A stretch of DNA of 11,063 bases from positions 1 through 11,063 of the forward strand of contig CADAPN010000054.1 of NCBI GenBank assembly GCA_902789835.1, given 5' to 3'. Shown piece after piece: positions 1 to 6,062 of the stretch. The stretch comes from Oscillospiraceae bacterium. GTDB taxonomy: Bacteria > Bacillota_A > Clostridia > Oscillospirales > Oscillospiraceae. The translations under genes were made by a program, and so were the position numbers. The notes below the pieces were generated by a model. It was not told the DNA's origin and made no database searches. It was given only the letters and a program-made list of their open reading frames with translations. Within the stretch, counting starts at the first letter, position 1. Every line of letters begins with the position of its first letter.

Positions 1-10
1 TTTTGCCGGA

Positions 11-37
11 TATAATCATCCCATCAGGGAAAGGAGG
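11..37 (+). promoter_or_regulatory. -10 box and ribosome site of the AraC-type regulator gene
   Basis: A perfect TATAAT lies at 11-16; the matching -35 would fall before the window start and cannot be seen. A strong ribosome site AAAGGAGG at 30-37 stands 7 bases before ATG 45. It fixes that ATG as the start rather than the in-frame TTG at 3, which would lie upstream of the likely transcription start. Confidence 0.55.
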
Positions 38-44
38 CGCGGCA

Positions 45-938
45 ATGGAGTGGCTCACCAGTATACGAACGGCGATTGATTATATGGAGGAGCATCTGGA
101 AGACAACATCAGTGCGCAGGATGTTGCCGACCGGGTGTATCTCTCGCCATTCTTTCTTCAGAGGGGTTTTTCGCTGATGACCGGCTGCGGAATCGGAGAA
201 TACATCCGAAACCGCAGACTGTATCAGGCGGCACTGGACCTGAAGGAGACAGAAGACAAGGTGATCGATATTGCCCTTCGTTACTGCTATGAAACGCCGG
301 AGAGCTTCACAAAGGCATTTTCCCGTTTTCACGGTGTGACGCCTTCACAGGTCCGTGACGGAGCTGCCGGAAAAGTCTTTCTTCCCCTGACAATCAAATT
401 ATCTGTACAGGGAGGCAGTCAAATGGATTATAAAATTGCGCCGATGTTTCCGTTCAAGCTCATCGGGTTTCAGAAAATCTTTGACAATGAAACTGCTTAT
501 ACGGAAATCCCGAAGTTCTGGGATGAAATCTGTGCAAAGTATGCCAACAGCGTTTATGCCGGAAATGCACCGGCGAATCCCTATGAGCAGGCATTGGTGG
601 ACAACTGCATCGGAGAATACGGTGTCTGCATCGACGATCTCGGCGAGGGCAAATTCCGCTATCTGATCGCGGGCAAGTACACGGGCGGAGCTGTACCGGA
701 GGGGATGGTGGTCTGCGAGTTTCCGAGGAATGAATGGGCCGTATTCGACTGCATCGGTCCCAATCCTCAGACGCTGCAGAGCGTGAACACCCGCATCTTC
801 TCGGAATGGCTGCCCGGAAATGCGGATTATGAGCTGAGCGGAAATGCCACGGTAGAGTGGTATGACTGCGTAAACGGAGAAATGACGGACCCGGATTATC
901 ACAGTGCGATCTGGGTGCCGGTAAAGAAAAAGGCATAA
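45..938 (+). CDS. AraC family transcriptional regulator with GyrI-like effector-binding domain
   Basis: A 297-residue two-domain regulator. Residues about 5-105 form an AraC/XylS-type DNA-binding domain: the first helix-turn-helix is around 24-45 (ISAQDVADRVYLSP) and the second around 72-98, ending in the family signature FTKAFSRFHGVTPSQ. From about residue 125 the protein resembles the GyrI-like/AraC effector-binding domain (MDYKIAPMFPFKLIGF start, FWDEI, a DCIGPNPQTLQ segment, and a C-terminal half ending WVPVKKK), which binds small hydrophobic or drug-like ligands in known relatives. DNA-binding domain first and ligand domain second is the Rob-like order. The gene stands alone and converges on the minus-strand flavoprotein operon, with a shared hairpin between them. 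The ligand and target genes are not evident; nothing shows that it controls the paired operators found elsewhere in the window. Confidence 0.93.
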   Translation: MEWLTSIRTAIDYMEEHLEDNISAQDVADRVYLSPFFLQRGFSLMTGCGIGEYIRNRRLYQAALDLKETEDKVIDIALRYCYETPESFTKAFSRFHGVTPSQVRDGAAGKVFLPLTIKLSVQGGSQMDYKIAPMFPFKLIGFQKIFDNETAYTEIPKFWDEICAKYANSVYAGNAPANPYEQALVDNCIGEYGVCIDDLGEGKFRYLIAGKYTGGAVPEGMVVCEFPRNEWAVFDCIGPNPQTLQSVNTRIFSEWLPGNADYELSGNATVEWYDCVNGEMTDPDYHSAIWVPVKKKA

Positions 939-960
939 GTCCAATCACAGAATTGAGAAA

Positions 961-1002
961 ACGCCCCCGGTCACCGACATAAAAATCGGTGACCGGGGGC
1001 GT
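961..1002. terminator. long perfect hairpin, probably bidirectional terminator
   Basis: The arms at 961-977 and 986-1002 are perfectly complementary over 17 bases around an 8-base loop. It lies 22 bases after the AraC-type gene stop and about 70 bases after the DUF3795 gene stop on the other strand. Read on the minus strand it is followed by TTTTCTC, a reasonable U-tract; on the plus strand no U-run follows. It probably terminates the minus operon best and may also block read-through from the left. Confidence 0.8.
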
Positions 1003-1073
1003 CAATCTGACAGGCTCAGCTGTCTGTGCCCCGGTGTGATTCAAGCGCCCCTGTTCTTTCTGCTCCCGCCGGA

Positions 1074-1406
1074 TCATACTCCCAGATTCCGCCGGGCTTC
1101 CCCGTTGTTTTTGAGAATCATCCCCAGCTTCTCACATGTCATATGCTCCGCGCAGCTGCCGCAGGTTTCAAGCTTTTTGCCGAGAGCGCACTGGCGTATC
1201 GGACACAGGGATTCACAGTACGGTGTCTTTGCCCCGTCAATCCGGCAGCCGACGCAGTTGATCATCTCGGATGTGATCTCCACACCGTTCAGCTCCGACC
1301 AGAGGGCGGCGACCTTTTCACGCAGTGCGTCGTCGTTACGGGCCGTAGCTATCCGGGCTTCGCAGCTTTCACAGTCAAGGCCGCAGTAAGCTATCAATTC
1401 TTTCAT
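1074..1406 (-). CDS. DUF3795 domain-containing cysteine-rich protein
   Basis: A 110-residue protein starting MKELIAYCGLDCESCEARIAT, the typical opening of DUF3795 proteins (YCGLxCxxCxAY). It has further paired cysteines in CVGCRIDG, CESLCPIRQCA and CGSCAEHMTCEKL, so it could bind a metal or an iron-sulfur cluster. The biochemical role of the family is not established. The start has a strong ribosome site (GGAGGAGG) inside the end of the preceding flavoprotein gene, with only two bases between that stop and this ATG, so the two genes are co-transcribed and probably translationally coupled. DUF3795 genes often lie beside flavodoxin-like reductases, but no joint function is known to me. Confidence 0.9.
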   Translation of the reverse strand: MKELIAYCGLDCESCEARIATARNDDALREKVAALWSELNGVEITSEMINCVGCRIDGAKTPYCESLCPIRQCALGKKLETCGSCAEHMTCEKLGMILKNNGEARRNLGV

Positions 1407-1408
1407 TT

Positions 1409-2092
1409 TTATCCTCCTCCGTTCACGATGGCGGCATACTGCTCTTCCGGGATCATGGGCGCGCCGATCTCAGCAAGCAGCGCCGCGTCAATCCCGCCAG
1501 CCTCGGCGTACTGTTTTCCCGCCTGCTTCACAAGCGACAGCCGGGGCCCGGTAACGGCGGCTGCCTCGGGGGCGTTGAACATCGGGCTTTCCGGGACGGT
1601 GATGATCGTGTGATCGGCGGGAAAACACAGCCTGAACTGCGCCACGGCAGGCTCGAAGTTGTGCCTGCTGTTGGGAAAGCCGCAGCCGCAGATCATCAGA
1701 TAGCGCAGGTGAGAAAAGTCCGCCTGCGCAACGTGCTCGTACCTGCCGCGGACCTTCTGCATCGCCATACCGGAAAGAGGAAGCGTCCGGTCCAGAAGCG
1801 CCTTCAGCGGTGCGGGCATCCCGTAGCAGTACAGCGGAAAGCTCCAGATCAGCAGGTCGCTTGACAGGATCTCGTCCAGAATCGCCCGCATATCGTCATC
1901 ATGGACACAGGTCCCGCCGTTTCGCATACAGGAAAAGCAGCCCGTGCAGAATTCGATGTGCCTGTCGATCACATGGATGACGTGGATATCCTGGTGTGCT
2001 GCTTCGCTCATCCCGTCCAGGAAGGCACGGGTGATGTGCATGGTGTCGCTGTGCTCCCGCTTGGGGCTTCCGTTCAGAACAAGAATCTTCAT
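1409..2092 (-). CDS. NADPH-dependent FMN reductase / flavodoxin-like oxidoreductase
   Basis: A 227-residue flavodoxin-fold protein. The N-terminus MKILVLNGSPKREHSDT is the FMN phosphate-binding loop of the NADPH-dependent FMN reductase family. It is followed by FCTGCFSCMRNGGTC and DDM, the Cys-rich stretch common in clostridial relatives, and by LLIWSFPLYCYGMPAPLKALLDR, the flavin-contact segment. It is likely a cytoplasmic flavoprotein reducing quinones, nitro-compounds or other small electrophiles; the exact substrate cannot be told. It is the middle gene of a three-gene operon (small membrane protein, this gene, DUF3795 protein) under a promoter with double operators. That fits an inducible redox or detoxification response (inference). 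Confidence 0.9.
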   Translation of the reverse strand: MKILVLNGSPKREHSDTMHITRAFLDGMSEAAHQDIHVIHVIDRHIEFCTGCFSCMRNGGTCVHDDDMRAILDEILSSDLLIWSFPLYCYGMPAPLKALLDRTLPLSGMAMQKVRGRYEHVAQADFSHLRYLMICGCGFPNSRHNFEPAVAQFRLCFPADHTIITVPESPMFNAPEAAAVTGPRLSLVKQAGKQYAEAGGIDAALLAEIGAPMIPEEQYAAIVNGGG

Positions 2093-2095
2093 CTG

Positions 2096-2266
2096 TCATC
2101 TGCCTCTTTCTTCATCTTCATTCTCTCCCCGGCCGGAATCAAACAGGCCGAAAGCGGTCCCCATGGCCAGCCCCATGCAGACACCGAGTGTCACGCTGTG
2201 CATGGCCTGCGAAAACACAATGCCCCAGAGGACTGCCATGGAAACAGGAAAGACTTTTCCCTTCAT
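2096..2266 (-). CDS. small membrane protein (56 residues), first gene of flavoprotein operon
   Basis: A short gene of 56 residues starting MKGKVFPVSMAVLWGIVFSQ. Residues about 7-42 are hydrophobic and rich in Gly, Ala and Met (SVTLGVCMGLAMGTAFGLF), suggesting one long or two short membrane segments with glycine-zipper packing, followed by a charged acidic tail (RGENEDEERGR). A ribosome site (GAGGTGAAG) precedes the ATG. The stop TGA lies 3 bases before the ATG of the flavoprotein gene, and the end of this gene (AGAGG) supplies that gene's ribosome site. It is the first reading frame after the operator-controlled promoter. Its function is unknown. Confidence 0.75.
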   Translation of the reverse strand: MKGKVFPVSMAVLWGIVFSQAMHSVTLGVCMGLAMGTAFGLFDSGRGENEDEERGR

Positions 2267-2288
2267 TTCTCTTCACCTCGAAAGTTAA

Positions 2289-2335
2289 GTGACCTTTCGA
2301 TCACCCATTATAGTGAACGTAAGGTCACTTGTCAA
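2289..2335 (-). promoter_or_regulatory. promoter with two palindromic operators, flavoprotein operon
   Basis: On the minus strand a perfect TTGACA (2335-2330) and TATAAT (2312-2307) are 17 bases apart. Two 16-base imperfect palindromes with GTGA...TCAC ends cover the spacer (2328-2313, GTGACCTTACGTTCAC) and the start site (2304-2289, GTGATCGAAAGGTCAC). Read in opposite orientation they are nearly the same sequence. This is a classic repressor-controlled layout, probably for a TetR- or MarR-like dimer (inference). A near-identical element lies at 5131-5179. Confidence 0.85.
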
Positions 2336-2366
2336 GCCTTTTTTGAACAGTCAAATCTTTATAACT

Positions 2367-3326
2367 TTATCCTGCAGCAAGGTCAGCAAGAATGAAGTTA
2401 ACCTTCTCCTCGTAGCTGTCCGCACGGAGACCTGTTTCGACCACCTCGGTGTTTTGCCCGATCCGCTCCAGAACAGAAAAATCATAGAAGGCATTATTTC
2501 CGCAGATATGCAGGAGATAATACTTTTCCGGGTGAAAGAGGAAAATGTGATTATCAATTGCGCCGCTTGCCTGCAGCATCTGTACTTCGACCAGTTGGTA
2601 TTCCCCGAGGGTACTCTGCTGCACGATTTTGACCTCCGCGCCGTCCGGGGAGAAAGCGCCGAGGATCACTTCCTGGCCGTGGAGCTTGTAGCCTCCGTAC
2701 AATTCAATGCGAATGATATCCATATTGTCCCCGGCGATATCCCGGTCTCTGTCCCGATACTCATAGCCGGTAAACCAGTTCTTCGCAGTCTCGGCGTCCA
2801 TTCCCGCTTCCTTCAGGAGTTCGTCCGGCTCCTGCTTCGGGTCAATGTTCACCTCATCCGGTTTTCTCTGCTTCATCTCCCAGGGCAAGCCAAATCGCTG
2901 TGCAACATAAAGCATGCTGTAAAAGCTGGTTTTTTCCCAGTTTTCCTCCGCTCCCGGAAGATCATTTGCCCGCATCACAGGAAAATAACCATCCGCGGGA
3001 ACGTCAAAACGAAGGGCAATTTTTGTCCTGTCGAAGTTAACATGAAGCATCTCCGGCGGCGCACTCGGGTCCGCGTTATATAAAACATGGTATTCGGTTG
3101 TTCCCTCTTCCGGTATTCTCATATACATGGCTGCACGATAGATAGCATATGCCGCTGCGCTTAAGCCAAGAATCAGAACAGCGGCCAGAGCAAATGTGAT
3201 CAGCCGTTTTTTATTCGGTTGACTCGTCACATCTTCTGCTTTGTATCCAAGCATCTCGCCTGCGCTCTCCAGATAATTATCATCGATATCATTCATAGCA
3301 AGAATTGTTTTTTCACTGTTCAGCAT
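2367..3326 (-). CDS. membrane-anchored anti-sigma factor partner of ECF sigma
   Basis: A 319-residue protein with a short cytoplasmic N-terminus (about 1-40, with ILAMNDIDDNYLESAGEML, typical of clostridial ECF-linked anti-sigma proteins). One transmembrane segment follows at about 42-63 (LITFALAAVLILGLSAAAYAIY), then an extracytoplasmic domain of about 255 residues that I cannot place in a named family with certainty. Its ATG lies inside the end of the ECF sigma gene (7-base overlap, ATGCTGA) with an AGGAGG ribosome site, so the two are translationally coupled. The likely job is to hold the sigma factor at the membrane until an envelope signal is sensed. No terminator is visible after it, and the next minus promoter starts about 32 bases downstream. 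Confidence 0.8.
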   Translation of the reverse strand: MLNSEKTILAMNDIDDNYLESAGEMLGYKAEDVTSQPNKKRLITFALAAVLILGLSAAAYAIYRAAMYMRIPEEGTTEYHVLYNADPSAPPEMLHVNFDRTKIALRFDVPADGYFPVMRANDLPGAEENWEKTSFYSMLYVAQRFGLPWEMKQRKPDEVNIDPKQEPDELLKEAGMDAETAKNWFTGYEYRDRDRDIAGDNMDIIRIELYGGYKLHGQEVILGAFSPDGAEVKIVQQSTLGEYQLVEVQMLQASGAIDNHIFLFHPEKYYLLHICGNNAFYDFSVLERIGQNTEVVETGLRADSYEEKVNFILADLAAG

Positions 3327-3877
3327 AATCCTTCCTCCTGCAGCTGTTTCAAAAGCTTTCTCCTTGTGCGGTGGAGCATGGTTTTCACCTTGCTCTCGGT
3401 ATAACCGCTCTTTTCAGCGATTTCGGCAATCGAAGCCATATACCAGTATCGGCCGAGAAAAACATCACGCTCTTCTTTTTTCAGATCGTCAAGGAGGCGG
3501 CGAATCTCCCGGTTCAGTTCCTTGATCTCCAGTTCTTTTTCTGTGTCGAATCCGGAGTCCAGCGTCTCCGCAAGCTCGTCCAACACGAGCGGCAGTTCAC
3601 CGTTCCCCCGTTTCAGGCAGTCGTTATCGCGCAGGCGATTCAGTGAAAGCCAGCGGGTCAGTTTCCCAAGATAGGGTGCAAGCCGCGACGGCCGATGTGT
3701 CGGCATGGAGTTCCATGCTTTCAAATATGTATCATTCACGCATTCTTCTGCATCAGAGGTATCGGCCAATATATTGTTGGAAATCGTCCTGCAGTATTTC
3801 CCGTACTTCGATTCCGTCTCTGCAATGGCCTGTTCTGACCGCGACCAGTAAAGCTCAACGATTTTGGCATCGTCCAT
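3320..3877 (-). CDS. RNA polymerase ECF-type sigma-70 factor
   Basis: A 185-residue extracytoplasmic-function sigma factor. The sigma-2 region (about 15-85) has the core-binding signature DAEECVNDTYLKAWN, followed by the short linker and a sigma-4 region (about 125-180) with RYWYMASIAEIAEKSGYTESKVKTMLHRTRRKL, the -35-recognising helix-turn-helix. The start was chosen at ATG 3877, 10 bases after GGAG. An upstream in-frame TTG at 3883 is only 4 bases from that site and is less likely, and family members usually start MDD/MND-KIV-LYW. The downstream overlapping gene is its anti-sigma factor. A possible self-recognised promoter lies about 40 bases upstream. Confidence 0.93.
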   Translation of the reverse strand: MDDAKIVELYWSRSEQAIAETESKYGKYCRTISNNILADTSDAEECVNDTYLKAWNSMPTHRPSRLAPYLGKLTRWLSLNRLRDNDCLKRGNGELPLVLDELAETLDSGFDTEKELEIKELNREIRRLLDDLKKEERDVFLGRYWYMASIAEIAEKSGYTESKVKTMLHRTRRKLLKQLQEEGLC

Positions 3878-3917
3878 ATTCAAATGTCTCCTTTCTGAGG
3901 TCCCTCACTTAAATAAA

Positions 3918-3941
3918 AACGATTTAGAGAAAAAGGTTGCA
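3918..3941 (-). promoter_or_regulatory. candidate ECF autoregulatory promoter
   Basis: Upstream of the sigma gene on the minus strand are TGCAACC (3941-3935), then a T-rich spacer, then CGTT (3921-3918). The AAC motif followed by a CGT-type -10 is the usual form of ECF-controlled promoters, and autoregulation is usual in such operons. The match rests on pattern only. Confidence 0.4.
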
Positions 3942-4241
3942 TCGAAAGTAAATATGATTCATGTTAGTCAGAAAATCAGGACCTGGTTCATAGAAACAAA
4001 ATATGCGCGGTGCAGTGCTTTGGTGCGAGGTGAAATGTACTCTTCTGCGCAATTGCAGAAACCTGTAGTCGGGCGCTCCCAATCAGTCTCTGTCGTGCGC
4101 GGCAAGGGAAGATACTGCCCCTGACGCAGGTACTGCGGCCGCTCACAATTAGGAGGGAGGTCCTATATTTCCGACTATCCCCATATGATTATTACACAAC
4201 AAATACTCCGAAGATTTTCTATGTATCAAGGAGTATTATAC
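3942..4241. other. about 300-base stretch with no recognisable gene
   Basis: Between the sigma-gene promoter and the toxin-antitoxin promoter I see no convincing gene. On the minus strand 3968-4162 stays open for 64 codons between a TAG and a TGA, but it has no plausible start codon or ribosome site until a Met five residues from the end; it could be a decayed gene or chance. An inverted repeat AATACTCC / GGAGTATT (4202-4209 and 4230-4237) sits just before the toxin-antitoxin promoter. A small inverted repeat TTCTGC...GCAGAA lies near 4040-4060. Confidence 0.45.
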
Positions 4242-4270
4242 TTGCATTGCCCTTGACTTTCATGTAGAAT
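4242..4270 (+). promoter_or_regulatory. promoter of the nucleotidyltransferase-HEPN operon
   Basis: TTGCAT (4242-4247) and TAGAAT (4265-4270) are 17 bases apart, 38 bases before the first gene's ATG. The 8-base inverted repeat at 4202-4237 ends just upstream and could be an operator. Toxin-antitoxin operons are often autoregulated, but nothing here proves it. Confidence 0.55.
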
Positions 4271-4308
4271 ATGAACAGTGAATGATTTTGGGAAAGGAGG
4301 TCTGCATC

Positions 4309-4647
4309 ATGCGCAATAGAGATGATCTGGCACCCGTTATGCGTGAAACCAGAAACGGCCTGTCCCTTCTTTTCGGTGATCGCCTGGAAGATGTTTTGCT
4401 GTACGGATCCTTTGCTAGAGGAACGCAGGATGAGGAATCGGATGTGGATGTTATGGCGCTCGTGCGGCTTCCTCAGGAGGAACTGTCGCATTATCGCCGT
4501 CAGGTCAGCGACTTCTCGTCGGCTCTGGATTTGAAGTACGACGTGCTGATGTCCATTGTGCTTCAGGATGCCGATGAATTTACGCGTCATTGTGATACAC
4601 TGCCGTTTTACCGTAATGTGATGAGGGAGGGCATCAGCTATGTCTGA
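4309..4647 (+). CDS. mntA: MntA-type minimal nucleotidyltransferase antitoxin
   Basis: A 112-residue minimal nucleotidyltransferase. The catalytic signature GSX10DXD is intact (G33, S34, D45, D47 in YGSFARGTQDEESDVDVM), and a third acidic residue is likely D78 in KYDVLM. In characterised MntA/HepT pairs this protein AMPylates a tyrosine of the HEPN partner and so neutralises it. The start was set at ATG 4309 because a full AAAGGAGG lies 8 bases upstream (4293-4300); the in-frame ATG at 4282 would lie before that site. The stop overlaps the HEPN gene start by 8 bases. The pairing with a HEPN gene is the main support for an antitoxin role; housekeeping roles for some family members are possible. 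Confidence 0.85.
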   Translation: MRNRDDLAPVMRETRNGLSLLFGDRLEDVLLYGSFARGTQDEESDVDVMALVRLPQEELSHYRRQVSDFSSALDLKYDVLMSIVLQDADEFTRHCDTLPFYRNVMREGISYV

Positions 4648-5041
4648 AATGGAGACTGCTGCTCTTTGCCGTTACCGTCTCTCCAAAGCGGAGTCATTTC
4701 TGCACGATGCAGAGGAAACTCTGAAACTCGGAATGTATGAAAATGCTGCTAACCGTTCTTACTATGCGATCTTTCACAGTATCCGAGCTGTGCTGGCGCT
4801 GGATGAAACAGATTTTTCTAAACATTCCGGAGTGATTTCTTATTTCCAGCTCAATTATATCAAGACCGGACTTCTTCCGGTAGAACTATCGAGTATTCTG
4901 AAAAGTGCATTTTCTCTGCGTACAGAGAGTGACTACCGCGATTTCTTTATTATTTCCAAGGATGACGTTGTCCGGCAGGTTTCAGAAGCCAGATTTTTCT
5001 TTGAAACCATCCAGCAGCATGTCGAACAACGTTTGGCTTAA
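4640..5041 (+). CDS. hepT: HEPN domain protein, HepT-type toxin (UPF0332-like)
   Basis: A 133-residue all-helical HEPN protein. The RNase-type signature RX6H is present (R39 and H46 in NRSYYAIFH) inside ENAANRSYYAIFHSIRAVL, typical of the HEPN/UPF0332 group. Related HepT proteins form dimers that cleave RNA at the R...H site and are held in check by nucleotidyltransferase partners. Its start lies inside the end of the mntA-like gene, so the two are translationally coupled. A hairpin terminator follows closely, so the operon has just these two genes. Activity on a particular RNA cannot be told from sequence. Confidence 0.85.
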   Translation: MSEMETAALCRYRLSKAESFLHDAEETLKLGMYENAANRSYYAIFHSIRAVLALDETDFSKHSGVISYFQLNYIKTGLLPVELSSILKSAFSLRTESDYRDFFIISKDDVVRQVSEARFFFETIQQHVEQRLA

Positions 5042-5051
5042 TCGTTTGAAC

Positions 5052-5082
5052 AAGAGGCACCGCGAGATGCCTTTTTTGTTTT
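5052..5082 (+). terminator. intrinsic terminator after the toxin-antitoxin pair
   Basis: AAGAGGCA (5052-5059) pairs with TGCCTTTT (5068-5075, one G-U) around an 8-base loop, and the run continues as TTTTTTGTTTTA. It lies 10 bases after the HEPN stop codon. Confidence 0.8.
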
Positions 5083-5130
5083 ATCGGCGTTTCGCTGTGC
5101 GCACAGGCAATGCAAAATAATAGCCGGGCA

Positions 5131-5179
5131 TTGACAGGTGACCTTTCGTTCACTATAATACCAGTGAATGAAAGGTCAC
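5131..5179 (+). promoter_or_regulatory. promoter with two palindromic operators, hydrolase gene
   Basis: A perfect TTGACA (5131-5136) and TATAAT (5154-5159) are 17 bases apart. The operators are GTGACCTTTCGTTCAC (5138-5153, filling the spacer) and GTGAATGAAAGGTCAC (5164-5179, over the start site), inverted copies of each other. The arrangement and sequence match the element at 2289-2335, so the same repressor probably controls both units. No obvious regulator of TetR or MarR type is encoded in the window. Confidence 0.87.
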
Positions 5180-5272
5180 TTGCTGTATATGACGTTTTTT
5201 GGTAAGCGGCACAAATCAAAACAGATATGCAGGAATAAATATGCCTGCATAAGACTGGGAAGGAGCAAACCA

Positions 5273-5908
5273 TTGAAAAAGCTTGTCCTGTATGTGCATG
5301 GGAAAGGCGGCAGCGCGGCCGAAAGTGAACATTATAAAACACTGTTTCCGGCGTGTGAGGTCATCGGCCTGGATTATCAGACCTTTTCCCCGTGGGAAAC
5401 CGGCGCTGAGATTCGCGCGGCCGTAGAGGATCTGAAAGACAGGTTTGCGCATATTCTTCTGATCGCGAACAGCATCGGCGCGTATTTCAGCATGAACGCC
5501 GGGATAGACAGCATGATACAGAAGGCATATTTCATTTCTCCCATCGTCGATATGGAGAAGCTGATCACCGACATGATGCATTGGGCAGGCATCACGGAAG
5601 AGGAACTGAAATCCAAAGGCATGATACACACGGCATTCGGCGAGGATCTGTCATGGGATTATCTCTGTTATGTTCGAAACCACCCCGTTGACTGGACGGC
5701 ACCGACGCAGATTCTCTATGGAAGCCGTGACAACCTGACATCGTATGCAGCCATCAGCGGCTTTGCGGAAAAGCACAACGCCGGTCTCACGGTTATGGAC
5801 AGCGGCGAGCACTGGTTTCACACCGAGGATCAAATGCGGTTTCTGGACGAATGGATCCTGCGGGAAGAACATAAATCCCCGTTTCCGCTGAAAAACAACG
5901 GCAAATAA
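5273..5908 (+). CDS. small alpha/beta hydrolase
   Basis: A 211-residue alpha/beta hydrolase. It starts KKLVLYVHGKGG (strand and oxyanion-loop HGKGG). The nucleophile elbow is IANSIGA with S67, the acid is likely D153 in YGSRDNLTS, and the histidine H180 or H183 is in GEHWFHTED, giving a Ser-Asp-His triad. No signal peptide is present, so it is cytoplasmic; the substrate is unknown (esterase- or lipase-like). The start was set at TTG 5273, 8 bases after GGAAGGAG, which gives the usual short N-terminus. The in-frame ATG at 5168 lies inside the operator and about at the transcription start, so it is rejected. Operator sharing links it with the flavoprotein operon. A 31-base piece of the gene (5751-5781) recurs at the end of the window. 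Confidence 0.88.
   Translation: MKKLVLYVHGKGGSAAESEHYKTLFPACEVIGLDYQTFSPWETGAEIRAAVEDLKDRFAHILLIANSIGAYFSMNAGIDSMIQKAYFISPIVDMEKLITDMMHWAGITEEELKSKGMIHTAFGEDLSWDYLCYVRNHPVDWTAPTQILYGSRDNLTSYAAISGFAEKHNAGLTVMDSGEHWFHTEDQMRFLDEWILREEHKSPFPLKNNGK
5751..5781 (+). repeat. 31-base direct repeat, copy 1 (inside hydrolase gene)
   Basis: This segment, encoding most of AISGFAEKHNA of the hydrolase, is repeated exactly at 11032-11062. Here it is clearly part of an intact gene. Confidence 0.9.
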
Positions 5909-5922
5909 AAAAACGATAAATA

Positions 5923-5951
5923 ATGAAAATGCAGGAAACATGTGTTATAGT
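5923..5951 (+). promoter_or_regulatory. candidate promoter of the radical SAM operon
   Basis: TATAGT (5946-5951) is a good -10; the best -35 at 17 bases is a weak ATGAAA (5923-5928). It lies between the hydrolase stop and the 22-residue peptide gene, in an AT-rich 85-base gap with no terminator hairpin. Read-through from the hydrolase promoter is also possible. Confidence 0.4.
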
Positions 5952-5993
5952 ATCGACAACGATAAGCAAATAAACGATCAGGAGGCTGCTGTC

Positions 5994-6062
5994 ATGGAGA
6001 AAAACAAAGACGCCAAGGGATACCGGCAGGACGGCCCCGGTCAAAGAGGAGATCTGCTGTGA
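5994..6062 (+). CDS. 22-residue peptide coupled to radical SAM gene; candidate small RiPP precursor or leader peptide
   Basis: A short gene starting MEKNKDAKGYRQDGPG and ending QRGDLL (22 residues, no Cys). An excellent ribosome site AGGAGG (5980-5985) lies 8 bases before its ATG, so it is very probably translated. Its TGA overlaps the ATG of the radical SAM gene (TGATG), and its 3' part carries that gene's ribosome site (AAAGAGGAG). Some radical SAM maturases act on equally short precursors: PqqA is about this size, and the streptide precursor is also short. The single Tyr and the Arg/Asp/Gln-rich, Gly-spaced segment are possible cross-link sites. Alternatively it only couples translation. 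I recognise no family, and which role applies is undecided. Confidence 0.6.
   Translation: MEKNKDAKGYRQDGPGQRGDLL

Noticed and set aside
3..44. Longer AraC regulator start at TTG 3
   Set aside because: It would lie upstream of the -10 box TATAAT; ATG 45 has AAAGGAGG at correct spacing.
2289..3083. 264-codon plus-strand frame opposite the anti-sigma gene
   Set aside because: It is antisense to a coherent sigma/anti-sigma operon, starts in the operator region and shows no domain features.
5168..5272. Longer N-terminus of the hydrolase from ATG 5168
   Set aside because: That ATG is inside the downstream operator and at the expected transcription start, with no ribosome site; TTG 5273 has a good ribosome site and matches the family N-terminus.
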